Part shown: positions 1 through 7,302 of the stretch, in pieces
Numbering within the stretch: the first letter of the stretch is position 1
Layout: every line of letters begins with the position of its first letter
Assembly: GCA_938039975.1 (NCBI GenBank)
Contig: CALHTM010000022.1
Span: forward strand, 1 to 11,654
Direction: 5' to 3'
DNA from: an uncultured Candidatus Saccharibacteria bacterium
GTDB lineage: Bacteria > Patescibacteriota > Saccharimonadia > Saccharimonadales > Saccharimonadaceae
Length of the DNA stretch: 11,654 nucleotides
Translations under genes and position numbers: made by a program
Notes under the pieces: generated by a model
Told to the model about the DNA's origin: nothing
Database searches by the model: none
The model's input: only the letters and a program-made list of their open reading frames with translations

Positions 1-69
1 CCAGTGAGGCTTGAACTCACGACACCCTGCTTAAAAGGCAGGTGCTCTAACCAGCTGAGCTATGGGCCC
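1..69 (-). tRNA. tRNA-Lys (anticodon TTT), 3' end cut off
   Basis: Read on the minus strand, the cloverleaf starts at 69 with acceptor strand GGGCCCA, then a D-arm (GCTC...GAGC), an anticodon stem CCTGC/GCAGG with a seven-base loop CTTTTAA, a five-base variable loop and a T-arm GTGAG/CTCAC with TTCAAGC. The anticodon is TTT (plus positions 33-35), which decodes lysine AAA/AAG. Only three bases of the 3' acceptor strand (TGG, positions 3-1) lie in the window, so the last acceptor pairs, discriminator and CCA position cannot be judged. It is transcribed away from the rest of the window from its own promoter at 81-109. Confidence 0.95.
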
Positions 70-80
70 GAGTAAGTCTT

Positions 81-109
81 ACTATACAGTTTGCGGCGAG
101 TCGTGTCAA
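81..109 (-). promoter_or_regulatory. Promoter of tRNA-Lys
   Basis: On the minus strand the sequence reads TTGACA (plus 104-109), a 17-base spacer, then TATAGT (plus 81-86). The -35 box is perfect and the -10 box matches 5 of 6. Transcription would start about 74, a few bases before the mature tRNA 5' end at 69. This is the strongest canonical promoter in the window and fits a stable RNA gene. Confidence 0.8.
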
Positions 110-113
110 GCTA

Positions 114-122
114 TGCTACTAT
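114..122 (+). promoter_or_regulatory. Extended -10 promoter at comEC start
   Basis: TGC followed by TACTAT (117-122) forms a TGN-extended -10 element; the hexamer matches the consensus at 4 of 6 positions. It ends six bases before the comEC ATG at 129, so RNA would begin at or next to the start codon. No Shine-Dalgarno sequence is visible. The spacing is the same as at ruvB, which supports the call, but the hexamer itself is weak. Confidence 0.4.
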
Positions 123-128
123 CGAAAT

Positions 129-1568
129 ATGAGATGGTTGGGCGAGCGGCTTCATCCAATGTGGCATATTGCCGCTTTATGCTACGGGCTAGTTAGCGGC
201 GTGGTATTGGCACAATGGTGGAGCGGGGCTAGCTGGTGGTTAATTATTGCGTCCATCCCGCTGATTAGTTTAGTTTTTTGGCAGCGGCGGCGGATTTTGT
301 TAATTTTAACGCTAGGCGCGGGGCTGTTGATCGGACTGGCTCGCGGCTCTAGCGATCAAGCGCAGTTACAGTTATATAAACCGCTGTATGGCCAGTCGGT
401 GCAATTAACCGGCATAGTGCGGGATGACGCAGATAACGTAGCTGGTAGTACTAGACTGCAAATAACTTATATCAAAATGGACGAGACGTCTTTACCTGGC
501 CAAATTTGGTTGTCGCTGCGCGGTAATCCAGCAATTAAACGCGGTGATGAACTTGCTTTGCGCGGTGTATTGAAGCCGGGTTTTGGCAATTTCGCGGCAG
601 TATTAGCAAGGGCGAAGCTTGACAGTGTTAAGCGAACATCTGGCGGCGATCCAGCACTAGAGTTGCGCGATACTTTTGCTGATGGCGTACATAAAGCGAT
701 TGGTGACCCAGCGGCTAGTTTAGGCATTGGCTTTTTATTGGGTAAGAAAAGTATGCTGCCAGATGATCTACTGGAGGCTTTGAAGATTGCTGGTCTGACC
801 CATATCATTGTAGCGAGCGGTTACAATTTAACAATTCTGGTACGTTTGGCGCGGCGGCTATTCGCAAAAATATCAAAATATTTAGCGACACTAGTTAGCT
901 GTAGCTTGGTGTTGGGTTTTATTGCTATGACTGGCGCTAGCCCGAGCATGGTGCGCGCTGGGCTTGTTACTGGATTAAGCTTGCTAGCATGGTATGTCGG
1001 TCGAAAATTTCATCCAGTTGTTTTGCTGGGGCTAGTATCGGCAATAACGGTATTGTGTAATCCAAGTTATGCTTGGGGCGACATGGGTTGGATGCTAAGT
1101 TTTGCAGCATTCGCTGGTGTGATTATCGTGGCGCCAGTGTTGACGGCTTATTTCTTCTCGACTGATAAAGTCCCAGCTATCATTCAAATTCTGTTAGAAA
1201 CATTAGCGGCACAGCTGGTAACTGCGCCGATTATTATGGCAGCCTTTGGGCAGTTGAGCGTGGTTTCGTTGTTGGCGAATATCCTGGTTGGTCCGTTTAT
1301 ACCGTTGGCGATGTTGCTAACATCAATAGGTGGCGTTAGCGGATTGATTGTTCCAGCGATAGCGCACATCATTGGCTGGCCAGCGCAGATGATGCTTGAT
1401 GCGATGATTGTAGTAGTGAATTGGTGTGCCGAGCAATCTTGGGCTGCAGTTGAACTGCAAGTGTCGTGGTGGATAGCGGCGCTATGGTACGGTTTGATAA
1501 TTGTGGCAGTGTGGTTCATGAAATGGCGTAGCGGCTATCGACTGCGCGACGCTTCGATAGTGACATAA
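129..1568 (+). CDS. comEC: ComEC/Rec2-type DNA uptake channel, short form
   Basis: This is a polytopic inner-membrane protein expected to move one strand of incoming DNA into the cytoplasm during natural transformation. The N-terminus has closely spaced membrane segments (about residues 10-70). A soluble OB-like DUF4131 region follows (about 80-170), then the Competence domain (about 195-455), with the signatures GLTHIIVASGYN near 222-233, GASPSMVRAG, and DMGWMLSFAAFAG, followed by many hydrophobic helices. At 479 residues it lacks the C-terminal metallo-beta-lactamase domain of long ComEC proteins; from general knowledge, short forms are common in Patescibacteria. The start at 129 is the first ATG in frame. 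It has no ribosome binding site but an extended -10 just upstream, so leaderless translation is likely. The yebC promoter begins inside its last codons. The family assignment is firm; activity is inferred. Confidence 0.9.
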   Translation: MRWLGERLHPMWHIAALCYGLVSGVVLAQWWSGASWWLIIASIPLISLVFWQRRRILLILTLGAGLLIGLARGSSDQAQLQLYKPLYGQSVQLTGIVRDDADNVAGSTRLQITYIKMDETSLPGQIWLSLRGNPAIKRGDELALRGVLKPGFGNFAAVLARAKLDSVKRTSGGDPALELRDTFADGVHKAIGDPAASLGIGFLLGKKSMLPDDLLEALKIAGLTHIIVASGYNLTILVRLARRLFAKISKYLATLVSCSLVLGFIAMTGASPSMVRAGLVTGLSLLAWYVGRKFHPVVLLGLVSAITVLCNPSYAWGDMGWMLSFAAFAGVIIVAPVLTAYFFSTDKVPAIIQILLETLAAQLVTAPIIMAAFGQLSVVSLLANILVGPFIPLAMLLTSIGGVSGLIVPAIAHIIGWPAQMMLDAMIVVVNWCAEQSWAAVELQVSWWIAALWYGLIIVAVWFMKWRSGYRLRDASIVT

Positions 1569-1588
1569 CAGGGCTCATTTGCTATTAT
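1560..1588 (+). promoter_or_regulatory. Promoter of yebC
   Basis: GTGACA (1560-1565, 5 of 6 matches to TTGACA), a 17-base spacer and TATTAT (1583-1588, 5 of 6 matches to TATAAT). The -35 box overlaps the last codons of comEC. The predicted leader of about 33 bases carries the GAGGAG ribosome binding site at 1617-1622. Confidence 0.65.
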
Positions 1589-1616
1589 ATAAGTAAGCAT
1601 TTATCAATAAACTAAC

Positions 1617-1622
1617 GAGGAG
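1617..1622 (+). promoter_or_regulatory. Ribosome binding site of yebC
   Basis: GAGGAG five bases before the ATG at 1628. It fixes the yebC start and shows that this genome uses Shine-Dalgarno initiation at some genes, in contrast to the leaderless-looking ones. Confidence 0.75.
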
Positions 1623-1627
1623 TAGTC

Positions 1628-2353
1628 ATGTCAGGACATAGTAAATGGGCGACAACGCATCGTCAAAAAGCTGTTGTTGATGCTAAACGCGGTGCAATTT
1701 TCACTAAAATTGGCAACCAGATCGCTATCGCAGCGCGGGCTGGCACTGACCCTACAATGAACTCTAGCCTAGCAATGGCTATCGAAAAAGCTAAGGCGGC
1801 AAATATGCCATCTGCCAATATTCAGCGGGCGATCGACCGGGTTGCCGACAAAAATTCAGCGGCGCTAGAAGAAATTACTTACGAAGGTTATGGCCCTGGC
1901 GGTGTAGGGATTATCATTGAAACAGCCACCGATAACCGCAATCGAACTTTGCCAGAGGTGAAATTGGCTTTAACTAAAAACGGCGGTTCAATGGCTGATG
2001 CTGGCAGCGTTATGTTTCAATTTGACCGCAAAGGGGTTATTCGGGTGGCGGCAAGCGGCGAAGAAGCATTGTTGCAAGTACTTGACGCAGGCGCCGAAGA
2101 TGCTGCTGAGGCTGATGGTAAACTAATTGTCTATACTGGCATGAAAGATTTAGCGAGCGTTCGTAAGGCGTTGCTCGATGCTGGTATGACCATCGAGGAA
2201 GCCGAGTTGCAATACATTGCCAAAAATGACGTGCCTATCAGCGATGTCGAAACCGCTCGCAAAGTAATAAAAATTATTGACGCGCTCGACGATCTTGATG
2301 ATGTGGTAAACGTTCATACGAATGCCGATATTACTGCTGATATTAACGATTAG
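1628..2353 (+). CDS. yebC: YebC/PmpR family regulator (TACO1-like)
   Basis: The protein opens with the family hallmark MSGHSKWATTHRQKAVVDAKRG, continues with IFTKIGNQIAIAARAGTDP, and carries the central signature YEGYGPGGVGIIIETATDNRNRT at about residues 84-106. At 241 residues it has the usual family length and all three domains. Members have been described as DNA-binding regulators and, for several bacterial and mitochondrial homologues, as ribosome-associated factors that relieve stalling, for example at proline stretches; which role applies here cannot be read from sequence. It has its own promoter and ribosome binding site. yebC next to ruv genes is a widespread arrangement, although here an envelope gene separates it from ruvC. 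Confidence 0.96.
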   Translation: MSGHSKWATTHRQKAVVDAKRGAIFTKIGNQIAIAARAGTDPTMNSSLAMAIEKAKAANMPSANIQRAIDRVADKNSAALEEITYEGYGPGGVGIIIETATDNRNRTLPEVKLALTKNGGSMADAGSVMFQFDRKGVIRVAASGEEALLQVLDAGAEDAAEADGKLIVYTGMKDLASVRKALLDAGMTIEEAELQYIAKNDVPISDVETARKVIKIIDALDDLDDVVNVHTNADITADIND

Positions 2354-2407
2354 TTGACTTTTAAGCTTACCTTCATGTAGATTATAAGTATACATGGTAT
2401 TTATAAT
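2354..2407 (+). promoter_or_regulatory. Probable promoter region of the lamin-tail protein gene
   Basis: TTGACT (2354-2359) directly follows the yebC stop codon. Candidate -10 boxes are TAGATT (2378-2383, spacer 18) and, nearer the gene, a perfect TATAAT (2402-2407) without a clear -35. Transcription from the first would include the AGGAGG at 2412-2417; from the second, RNA would begin about 2414 and the ribosome binding site would be cut. Which one is used cannot be decided here. Confidence 0.45.
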
Positions 2408-2411
2408 TGCT

Positions 2412-2417
2412 AGGAGG
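2412..2417 (+). promoter_or_regulatory. Ribosome binding site deciding the start at 2422
   Basis: AGGAGG with four bases to ATG 2422. It rules out the in-frame TTG at 2407, which lies upstream of the site. Starting at 2422 gives a clean signal peptide. Confidence 0.75.
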
Positions 2418-2421
2418 CCTG

Positions 2422-4263
2422 ATGCGATGTCTAAAACTCGTCATTTTGATAGCAACTATAACTCTTCAGCCAGTATTTTCAGGGTTGGCAGCGGCAGATG
2501 CTGTATCGACGGCGGCTGTTTCGCCGGATAACACGCTAAGCATTGCGAGCGAAAACAATAGCGAGAATTTACTAACCGCTAAACAAAAGGAAAATCTCGG
2601 TAAGCCTAACGAGCCGCTAATTAATAAAGAAAACTCTAATTCACTGCCAGCTGCGAACGATGGGAAGACACTCCCGCGGCAGACTGCTGAAAACAAAACC
2701 GCTGCCAAGCCTGCTGAAATCCCGCCGTCGGTCCCGTCAAACCCTACTAATGCTAACGAAACTGTAGATAAAATAACAACATTACCGTCACCAGTGTTAG
2801 CAAAAAATGATGTTGTAGTTTCGGCGTTTAAAACTGATCCGAAATATGGCTATGCGGCGATAGAGCTTTACAATACCAGTGATGAATTTTTAGATTTAGG
2901 ACAGATGTCGCTAGAACTACGTTACGCAACAGCGGAAGCTGATTTTGTTTGTAATGCTAAATTGCGAGATTATCTGCGGCCGAAAAGTTATTTAACGCTG
3001 TACAACTCGAACTTGTCGCCTACGGATGATGCACTGCTTTTAGCGGGCTGTCCGACTCCAAATAGTGATGCTTTGTATGACAAAGAGATAAATGTTTATC
3101 AAGCTGGCCAGCTGGTTGAGGCGGTTCGAATTAACAACACCGATCTCGGCAAATATCAAAATGATATTTGGGAGCGTAAAGGCTGGAGTAAGTCTTATCG
3201 AACTGGTGTCTTTAAAACTGATTTTCGTAAACGAGCGACTGGCAATATGATATCAAGTGATTTGTATCGTTTGCCACCGACGCCGACTTTACAGATTCTA
3301 GAAATCTTACCGAATCCAGCAGATTGTGCTACGGCTGACCCGAACCTTGCTTGTCATAGCTATGTTAAGGTTAAAAATGTCGGTCAAAGCCCAATAGACT
3401 TATCACTATACCGCTTGCGTAGCGGCAACCAAGCGGCATCAGCTTCTACTAATAATCTTTCGAAGTTATCAGGCACAGTTCTACCAGGTAAAATCTTTCT
3501 TATATCGGGGAAGACGCTGCATCTTGACAAGGCGTCTGGAACAGTGTGGCTGCAAGATGCCAATGGGGTAGTCGACTATAACAACGATGTTGCACCTTAC
3601 GAGAAAGCCGATAGTGCTGGCAACGAAGGACGTTCTTGGGCATATGATGCTAAAACTGCTACTTGGCGCTGGGCGACGCCGAGTCCAGGTAGTGAGGGTA
3701 ATGATTTTACGCCTAAACTTAATTATGGTAAGGGCAGCCTGAAAGCGCTGTCAACTAAACCAAAAATAAAAATATTGAAACCATGCCGCGATGATCAGTA
3801 TCGCAGCGAAGAGACTGGCCGCTGCCGCAATATTGTTCAGAACAAGAAAAAAACCGTTGTCTTGAAACCTTGCAAAGAAGGCCAATATCGCAGCGAGGAG
3901 ACCGGACGTTGTCGTTCAATTGCCAAGGCGGCTGCAGCGGTTCTGAAACCGTGTAAAGAGGGCCAATTCCGTAACCCAGAAACTGGCCGCTGCAAGAAGA
4001 TTGCTTCTGTTGACGATTTACCCAAACCGTGCAAAGCAGGCTGGGAGCGCAATCCTTCAACTGGCCGCTGCCGTAAAATCAAGAAAGCTAATAATACGTT
4101 AGCGGCTTATCCAGTGCAGCCGGTAACAGTTCAGCAAACTAATCCAGCGGTGTGGTGGACAATTGGCGGACTGGCCTTGGCAGGTGTTAGTTATGGTGTC
4201 TGGGAATGGCGCGTTGAAATTAAGCGCGGCTTGAGAAAAGCTATTCGATTTGGCAGGAAGTGA
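2422..4263 (+). CDS. Secreted membrane-anchored protein with lamin-tail-like domains and four Cys-pair repeats
   Basis: The 613-residue product starts with a signal peptide (residues 1 to about 27, MRCLKLVILIATITLQPVFS followed by an Ala-rich cleavage region). A low-complexity linker rich in Asn, Lys, Pro and Thr follows (about 28-120). Two beta-rich segments come next: about 128-235 (IELYNTSDEFLDLG) and 288-425 (EILPNP, VKVKNVGQSPIDLS, and an ATPSPGSEGN end), both resembling lamin-tail (LTD) domains; the second is the clearer. Four repeats of about 27 residues follow, each C-x12-C, with cysteines at 455/468, 484/497, 511/524 and 537/550. A membrane segment (about 577-596) and a basic tail end the protein. 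This topology places the domains outside the cell, anchored at the C-terminus. LTD domains are usually linked to surface adhesion or nucleic-acid-related proteins, so a cell-contact role is possible but unproven. The stop lies 11 bases before ruvC. Confidence 0.8.
   Translation: MRCLKLVILIATITLQPVFSGLAAADAVSTAAVSPDNTLSIASENNSENLLTAKQKENLGKPNEPLINKENSNSLPAANDGKTLPRQTAENKTAAKPAEIPPSVPSNPTNANETVDKITTLPSPVLAKNDVVVSAFKTDPKYGYAAIELYNTSDEFLDLGQMSLELRYATAEADFVCNAKLRDYLRPKSYLTLYNSNLSPTDDALLLAGCPTPNSDALYDKEINVYQAGQLVEAVRINNTDLGKYQNDIWERKGWSKSYRTGVFKTDFRKRATGNMISSDLYRLPPTPTLQILEILPNPADCATADPNLACHSYVKVKNVGQSPIDLSLYRLRSGNQAASASTNNLSKLSGTVLPGKIFLISGKTLHLDKASGTVWLQDANGVVDYNNDVAPYEKADSAGNEGRSWAYDAKTATWRWATPSPGSEGNDFTPKLNYGKGSLKALSTKPKIKILKPCRDDQYRSEETGRCRNIVQNKKKTVVLKPCKEGQYRSEETGRCRSIAKAAAAVLKPCKEGQFRNPETGRCKKIASVDDLPKPCKAGWERNPSTGRCRKIKKANNTLAAYPVQPVTVQQTNPAVWWTIGGLALAGVSYGVWEWRVEIKRGLRKAIRFGRK
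3775..4080 (+). repeat. Four in-frame copies of a C-x12-C repeat
   Basis: Four units sharing the protein pattern KPC-(K/R)-x2-x-(Y/F/W)-x-R-(N/S)-x-(E/S)-TGRC-(R/K)-x-I, with first cysteines 29, 27 and 26 residues apart. The linkers between units differ in length and composition (one is a lysine run, one an alanine run). The DNA of the units has diverged while the TGRC core is constant, so this is an old protein-level duplication rather than a recent tandem repeat. Confidence 0.85.
4255..4260 (+). promoter_or_regulatory. Possible ribosome binding site of ruvC
   Basis: AGGAAG inside the last codons of the preceding gene, 14 bases before ATG 4275. The spacing is long. A GTG at 4260 is in frame but overlaps the site itself, so ATG 4275, which gives the family's normal N-terminus, is preferred. 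Translation is probably coupled to the upstream gene. Confidence 0.4.
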
Positions 4264-4274
4264 TCCATACCAGC

Positions 4275-4754
4275 ATGCGAATTATCGGAATTGACCCTGG
4301 TACAGGTATTCTCGGATTTGGCGTAATTGATGTCAACGGCGGTAGAATGAGGCTGGTTACGGCTGGAGTGATCACTACGCCAGCACACACGCCATTACCA
4401 GATCGCCTTGAAGAGATCTACTCGGGTTTAACCGATATTATTAAAGAGACGCAGCCGGATGTTATGTCGGTTGAGAAACTGTTTTTTACTAAGAATATTA
4501 CGACAGCAATCAGTGTCGCCGAGGCGCGTGGCGTAGCAATATTGACAGGCCGCCAAGCGAAATTGCCAATTCACGAATATACGCCGAATGAAATCAAAAA
4601 ATCAATCACTGGTTATGGTGCCGCTAAAAAGCCGCAAATTCAAGAAATGGTGCGTATTCAGCTAGGGTTGCAAGAGGTGCCGAAGCCTGATGATTGCGCT
4701 GATGCATTGGCGGCAGCTTTAACGCATGCGTTTATGAGTCGTATTGAAGCGTAA
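4275..4754 (+). CDS. ruvC: Holliday junction resolvase RuvC
   Basis: RuvC is the endonuclease that cuts Holliday junctions symmetrically with two metal ions, acting with the RuvAB motor. The 159-residue product has the RNase H-like fold signatures: MRIIGIDPGTGILGFGVI at the N-terminus (Asp7), SVEKLFFTKN (Glu67), and KPDDCADALAAALTH (Asp140 and Asp143), giving the complete acidic tetrad. Length is normal for the family (about 160-175). The start at 4275 matches family N-termini; the longer GTG start at 4260 would add five unrelated residues. It follows the lamin-tail protein gene by 11 bases and precedes the penicillin-binding protein gene by 19 bases, so it is probably read from upstream transcripts. 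Confidence 0.97.
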   Translation: MRIIGIDPGTGILGFGVIDVNGGRMRLVTAGVITTPAHTPLPDRLEEIYSGLTDIIKETQPDVMSVEKLFFTKNITTAISVAEARGVAILTGRQAKLPIHEYTPNEIKKSITGYGAAKKPQIQEMVRIQLGLQEVPKPDDCADALAAALTHAFMSRIEA

Positions 4755-4756
4755 GG

Positions 4757-4765
4757 TGATATAAT
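4757..4765 (+). promoter_or_regulatory. Extended -10 promoter of the penicillin-binding protein gene
   Basis: TGA followed by a perfect TATAAT (4760-4765): a full TGN-extended -10 element, with no clear -35. It lies three bases after the ruvC stop. Transcription would begin about 4771-4773, at the GTG (4771) or ATG (4774) of the next gene. Confidence 0.6.
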
Positions 4766-4773
4766 GGTAAGTG

Positions 4774-7296
4774 ATGCAGATACAAAAGCAACCGCCGCGT
4801 TTATCGCGCTACGCTAACATAGGTCGTAAGAAATCTCCAGTTCGTAAGGTTCATCGCCAGCCGACGGGTAAGTTCGGTAAACTTGTCGCTTGGTGGCAAG
4901 GACTGTCGCGCAAGCAGAAGGTTGCCGTTGTTGGCGGTCCTATTCTAGCGATTATGATTATCATACCAGTGGTAACATACATCATGCTGGCTAATGATAT
5001 CCGCGACGTTGAACGTTTGATGAACCGTAATAATACCGGAATCGTTCTAAAAGACAGAAATGGTAAGACTTTTTATAGTATTGGTCGGGCTGAGAAACGC
5101 AATATCGTGAAACTCGACCAGATATCTGATCATATGAAGAATGCTTTGTTGGCGAGCGAGGACAAGGATTTTTATAAACACGGCGGATTTAATCTTTTTA
5201 GCATTGCTAGAGCGGCAGTGACGCGGCATGGCGGCGGCTCGACCATCACTCAGCAATTGGTTAAGAATACCTTGCTAAGCGACGAGCATAGTTTAATGCG
5301 TAAATATCAAGAGTTCTTCATGTCGATTGCTGTCGAGCAAAACTATTCCAAAGACGAGATTCTCGACATGTATCTCAATTCAGTCTATTTTGGTGAAAAC
5401 GCTTTTGGTATAGAGGATGCGGCTAAGACTTATTTCAATAAAACACCGAAAGAACTAACTCTGTCAGAAAGCGCTATGCTGGTTGGCGTATTGCCGGCAC
5501 CGAGCAGCTACTCGCCGATTAGTGGCAGTGCTGAATATGCTAAAGAACGGCAAAAAACAGTGCTCAGTCGAATGGTAAAAGAGGGCTACGTCACCGAAGC
5601 GCAAAAAACAGAGGCTTTAGCCCAGCAATTGGCCTATGCACCGCCGTCAACGCAGAATGATAGCGTGGCACCGCATTTTGCTGAAATGGTGGTGGCTGAG
5701 CTCAGCGATAAATATAGTTCCAAAAAAGGCGGCTACGAAAAAGATGGTTACGAAAAAGTTATGCGTTCTGGTTATCAAGTCACAACGACGCTAGATATCG
5801 ATATGCAGAATACCCTCAAAGACAACATTAACAAGCAAATGAGGCATATTAACCGAATGGGCGGCTCTAATGCCAGCGGAGTTGTCGTTGATCCAACGAC
5901 TGGTGAAATTCGAGCTTTGGTTGGCAGTGCCGATTATAATAATGAAAAATGGGGCAAGGTTAACATGGTGACGACTAGGCGCCAGCCAGGTTCTAGCTTC
6001 AAGCCGATTTATTACGCAGCAGCATTGGCAGACGGCGTGATTACGCCAGCGACTATTTTGCAAGATAAAGTTAAGGATTTCGGCGGCGGCTATGTGCCGC
6101 GCGATGCTGATAAAAATGAAGCTAGCCGTGGCGGTAGTGCTACGGTGCGCCAAGCGCTTAACTGGTCGCTTAATATCCCGAGCGTTGAGGTTATGCAAAA
6201 ATACGGCATTTCTCGTTCAGTAACAGCTGCTAACAGTATGGGCATTTCCTCTATTAAGAAGGGCGATCACGGCTTATCGTTGGCGCTTGGTTCAGCCGAG
6301 GCATCTTTGCAGGATATGGTGCATGCTTATACTGCTTTCGCTAATAGCGGCAAGCAATATGATATTACTAAAATTACTCAGATTGACGATAAATATGCTA
6401 AAACAATCTACAAACACGAGGGCAAGTCTAAGCAAGTTATTAGCGCTCAGGGGGCTTACCTAATCTCAGATATTCTTAGCGACAGGACAACTCGCGCACG
6501 CATCTTTGGTTCGTCAATTACGGTTAACGGCAATCATACTGTTGCTGTTAAAACTGGTACTACCAACGACAACCGCGATGCTTGGACAATTGGCTATAAT
6601 CCGCAATACGTTGTTGGTGTTTGGGTTGGCAATAATGATAACTCTGCTATGATTAGCGGTGGTAGCGACATGGCAGGTCCAATCTGGAAAAGTACAATGA
6701 CTTCGCTATTGTCAGGCAAGCCAGATGTTAAATTCACTCTGCCGAGCGGTATCGTTCAGCGCGCTGTCTGTAAGGACAAGGGCGGCTTGGCGGCGAAAGC
6801 TGGCGCTAATACTTATAATGAATACTTTATGAGCGGCGCTCTGCCGACTGAATCGTGTAATTCCGAGCCAACTAAAGTATCTGTTTGTAACCTCTCTACT
6901 GGCAAGGTTGAAACTATCGATGAGGACAAGTTTGATTCGACGAAATATTCAAAAGATACTGCTAATTGTAAGGCACCGACGATTACCGTCTGCAACCTCT
7001 CTACCGGCAAGGTTGAAACTATTGACGAAGCTAGCTTTAACTCGACAAAATACTCGAAAGACACTGCTAACTGTAAAAGCACAAATGCTAAAGTTGCAGC
7101 CTGTGATCTCAAGACAGGCTCAGTGGTTATGGTCGATAAAAGTAAAATCGACGGCGTGAACTACAGTAAAGATACTAGCAATTGTGCGGCTGCTGGCGGA
7201 AACGATAATAGTGGCGGCAGCTCAGGCGATTCTGGCGGTAGCAATAATGGCGGCAATAATAGTAATAATTCTGGCGGTAACGCTACGTCGCCATAG
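4774..7296 (+). CDS. Class A penicillin-binding protein (GT51 plus transpeptidase) with Cys-repeat tail
   Basis: This bifunctional enzyme polymerises lipid II into glycan chains and cross-links the peptides, outside the membrane. A basic cytoplasmic N-terminus (1-49) is followed by one membrane segment (about 50-72). The GT51 domain shows LLASEDKDFYKHGG (catalytic Glu129) and GGSTITQQLVKN. The transpeptidase domain has the three expected motifs: SSFK (nucleophile Ser407, Lys410), SLN (465-467) and KTGT (593-596). Beyond it lie three repeats (about 702-805), each with two cysteines exactly 27 residues apart (705/732, 740/767, 777/804), then a Gly/Ser/Asn tail. The tail resembles other wall-facing low-complexity ends; the repeats are not a standard PBP domain. 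The start could be GTG 4771 or ATG 4774; the latter is preferred because other genes here start 6-9 bases after the -10. RuvA follows after six bases. Confidence 0.95.
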   Translation: MQIQKQPPRLSRYANIGRKKSPVRKVHRQPTGKFGKLVAWWQGLSRKQKVAVVGGPILAIMIIIPVVTYIMLANDIRDVERLMNRNNTGIVLKDRNGKTFYSIGRAEKRNIVKLDQISDHMKNALLASEDKDFYKHGGFNLFSIARAAVTRHGGGSTITQQLVKNTLLSDEHSLMRKYQEFFMSIAVEQNYSKDEILDMYLNSVYFGENAFGIEDAAKTYFNKTPKELTLSESAMLVGVLPAPSSYSPISGSAEYAKERQKTVLSRMVKEGYVTEAQKTEALAQQLAYAPPSTQNDSVAPHFAEMVVAELSDKYSSKKGGYEKDGYEKVMRSGYQVTTTLDIDMQNTLKDNINKQMRHINRMGGSNASGVVVDPTTGEIRALVGSADYNNEKWGKVNMVTTRRQPGSSFKPIYYAAALADGVITPATILQDKVKDFGGGYVPRDADKNEASRGGSATVRQALNWSLNIPSVEVMQKYGISRSVTAANSMGISSIKKGDHGLSLALGSAEASLQDMVHAYTAFANSGKQYDITKITQIDDKYAKTIYKHEGKSKQVISAQGAYLISDILSDRTTRARIFGSSITVNGNHTVAVKTGTTNDNRDAWTIGYNPQYVVGVWVGNNDNSAMISGGSDMAGPIWKSTMTSLLSGKPDVKFTLPSGIVQRAVCKDKGGLAAKAGANTYNEYFMSGALPTESCNSEPTKVSVCNLSTGKVETIDEDKFDSTKYSKDTANCKAPTITVCNLSTGKVETIDEASFNSTKYSKDTANCKSTNAKVAACDLKTGSVVMVDKSKIDGVNYSKDTSNCAAAGGNDNSGGSSGDSGGSNNGGNNSNNSGGNATSP
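6877..7186 (+). repeat. Three in-frame copies of a C-x26-C repeat
   Basis: Each unit follows the pattern VCNLSTGKVETID, then about 13 residues, then YSKDT-(A/S)-NC. Units 1 and 2 agree in 27 of 30 residues from VC to CK, but their codons differ at about a dozen synonymous sites. Unit 3 is more diverged (CDLKTGSVVMVD...YSKDTSNC). Cysteine spacing is identical in all three. Confidence 0.9.
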
Positions 7297-7302
7297 CTGA
7301 TT

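Noticed and set aside
467..808. Open frame on the minus strand inside comEC.
   Set aside because: It has no family resemblance, no promoter or ribosome binding site, and mirrors the codons of comEC. The same holds for the other minus-strand frames across the window.
2407..2421. Upstream TTG start for the lamin-tail protein.
   Set aside because: It lies before the AGGAGG ribosome binding site and would spoil the signal peptide; ATG 2422 fits both.
6908..7159. Open frame on the plus strand in another phase within the PBP repeats.
   Set aside because: It is the out-of-frame shadow of the repeated DNA, basic and without recognisable motifs.
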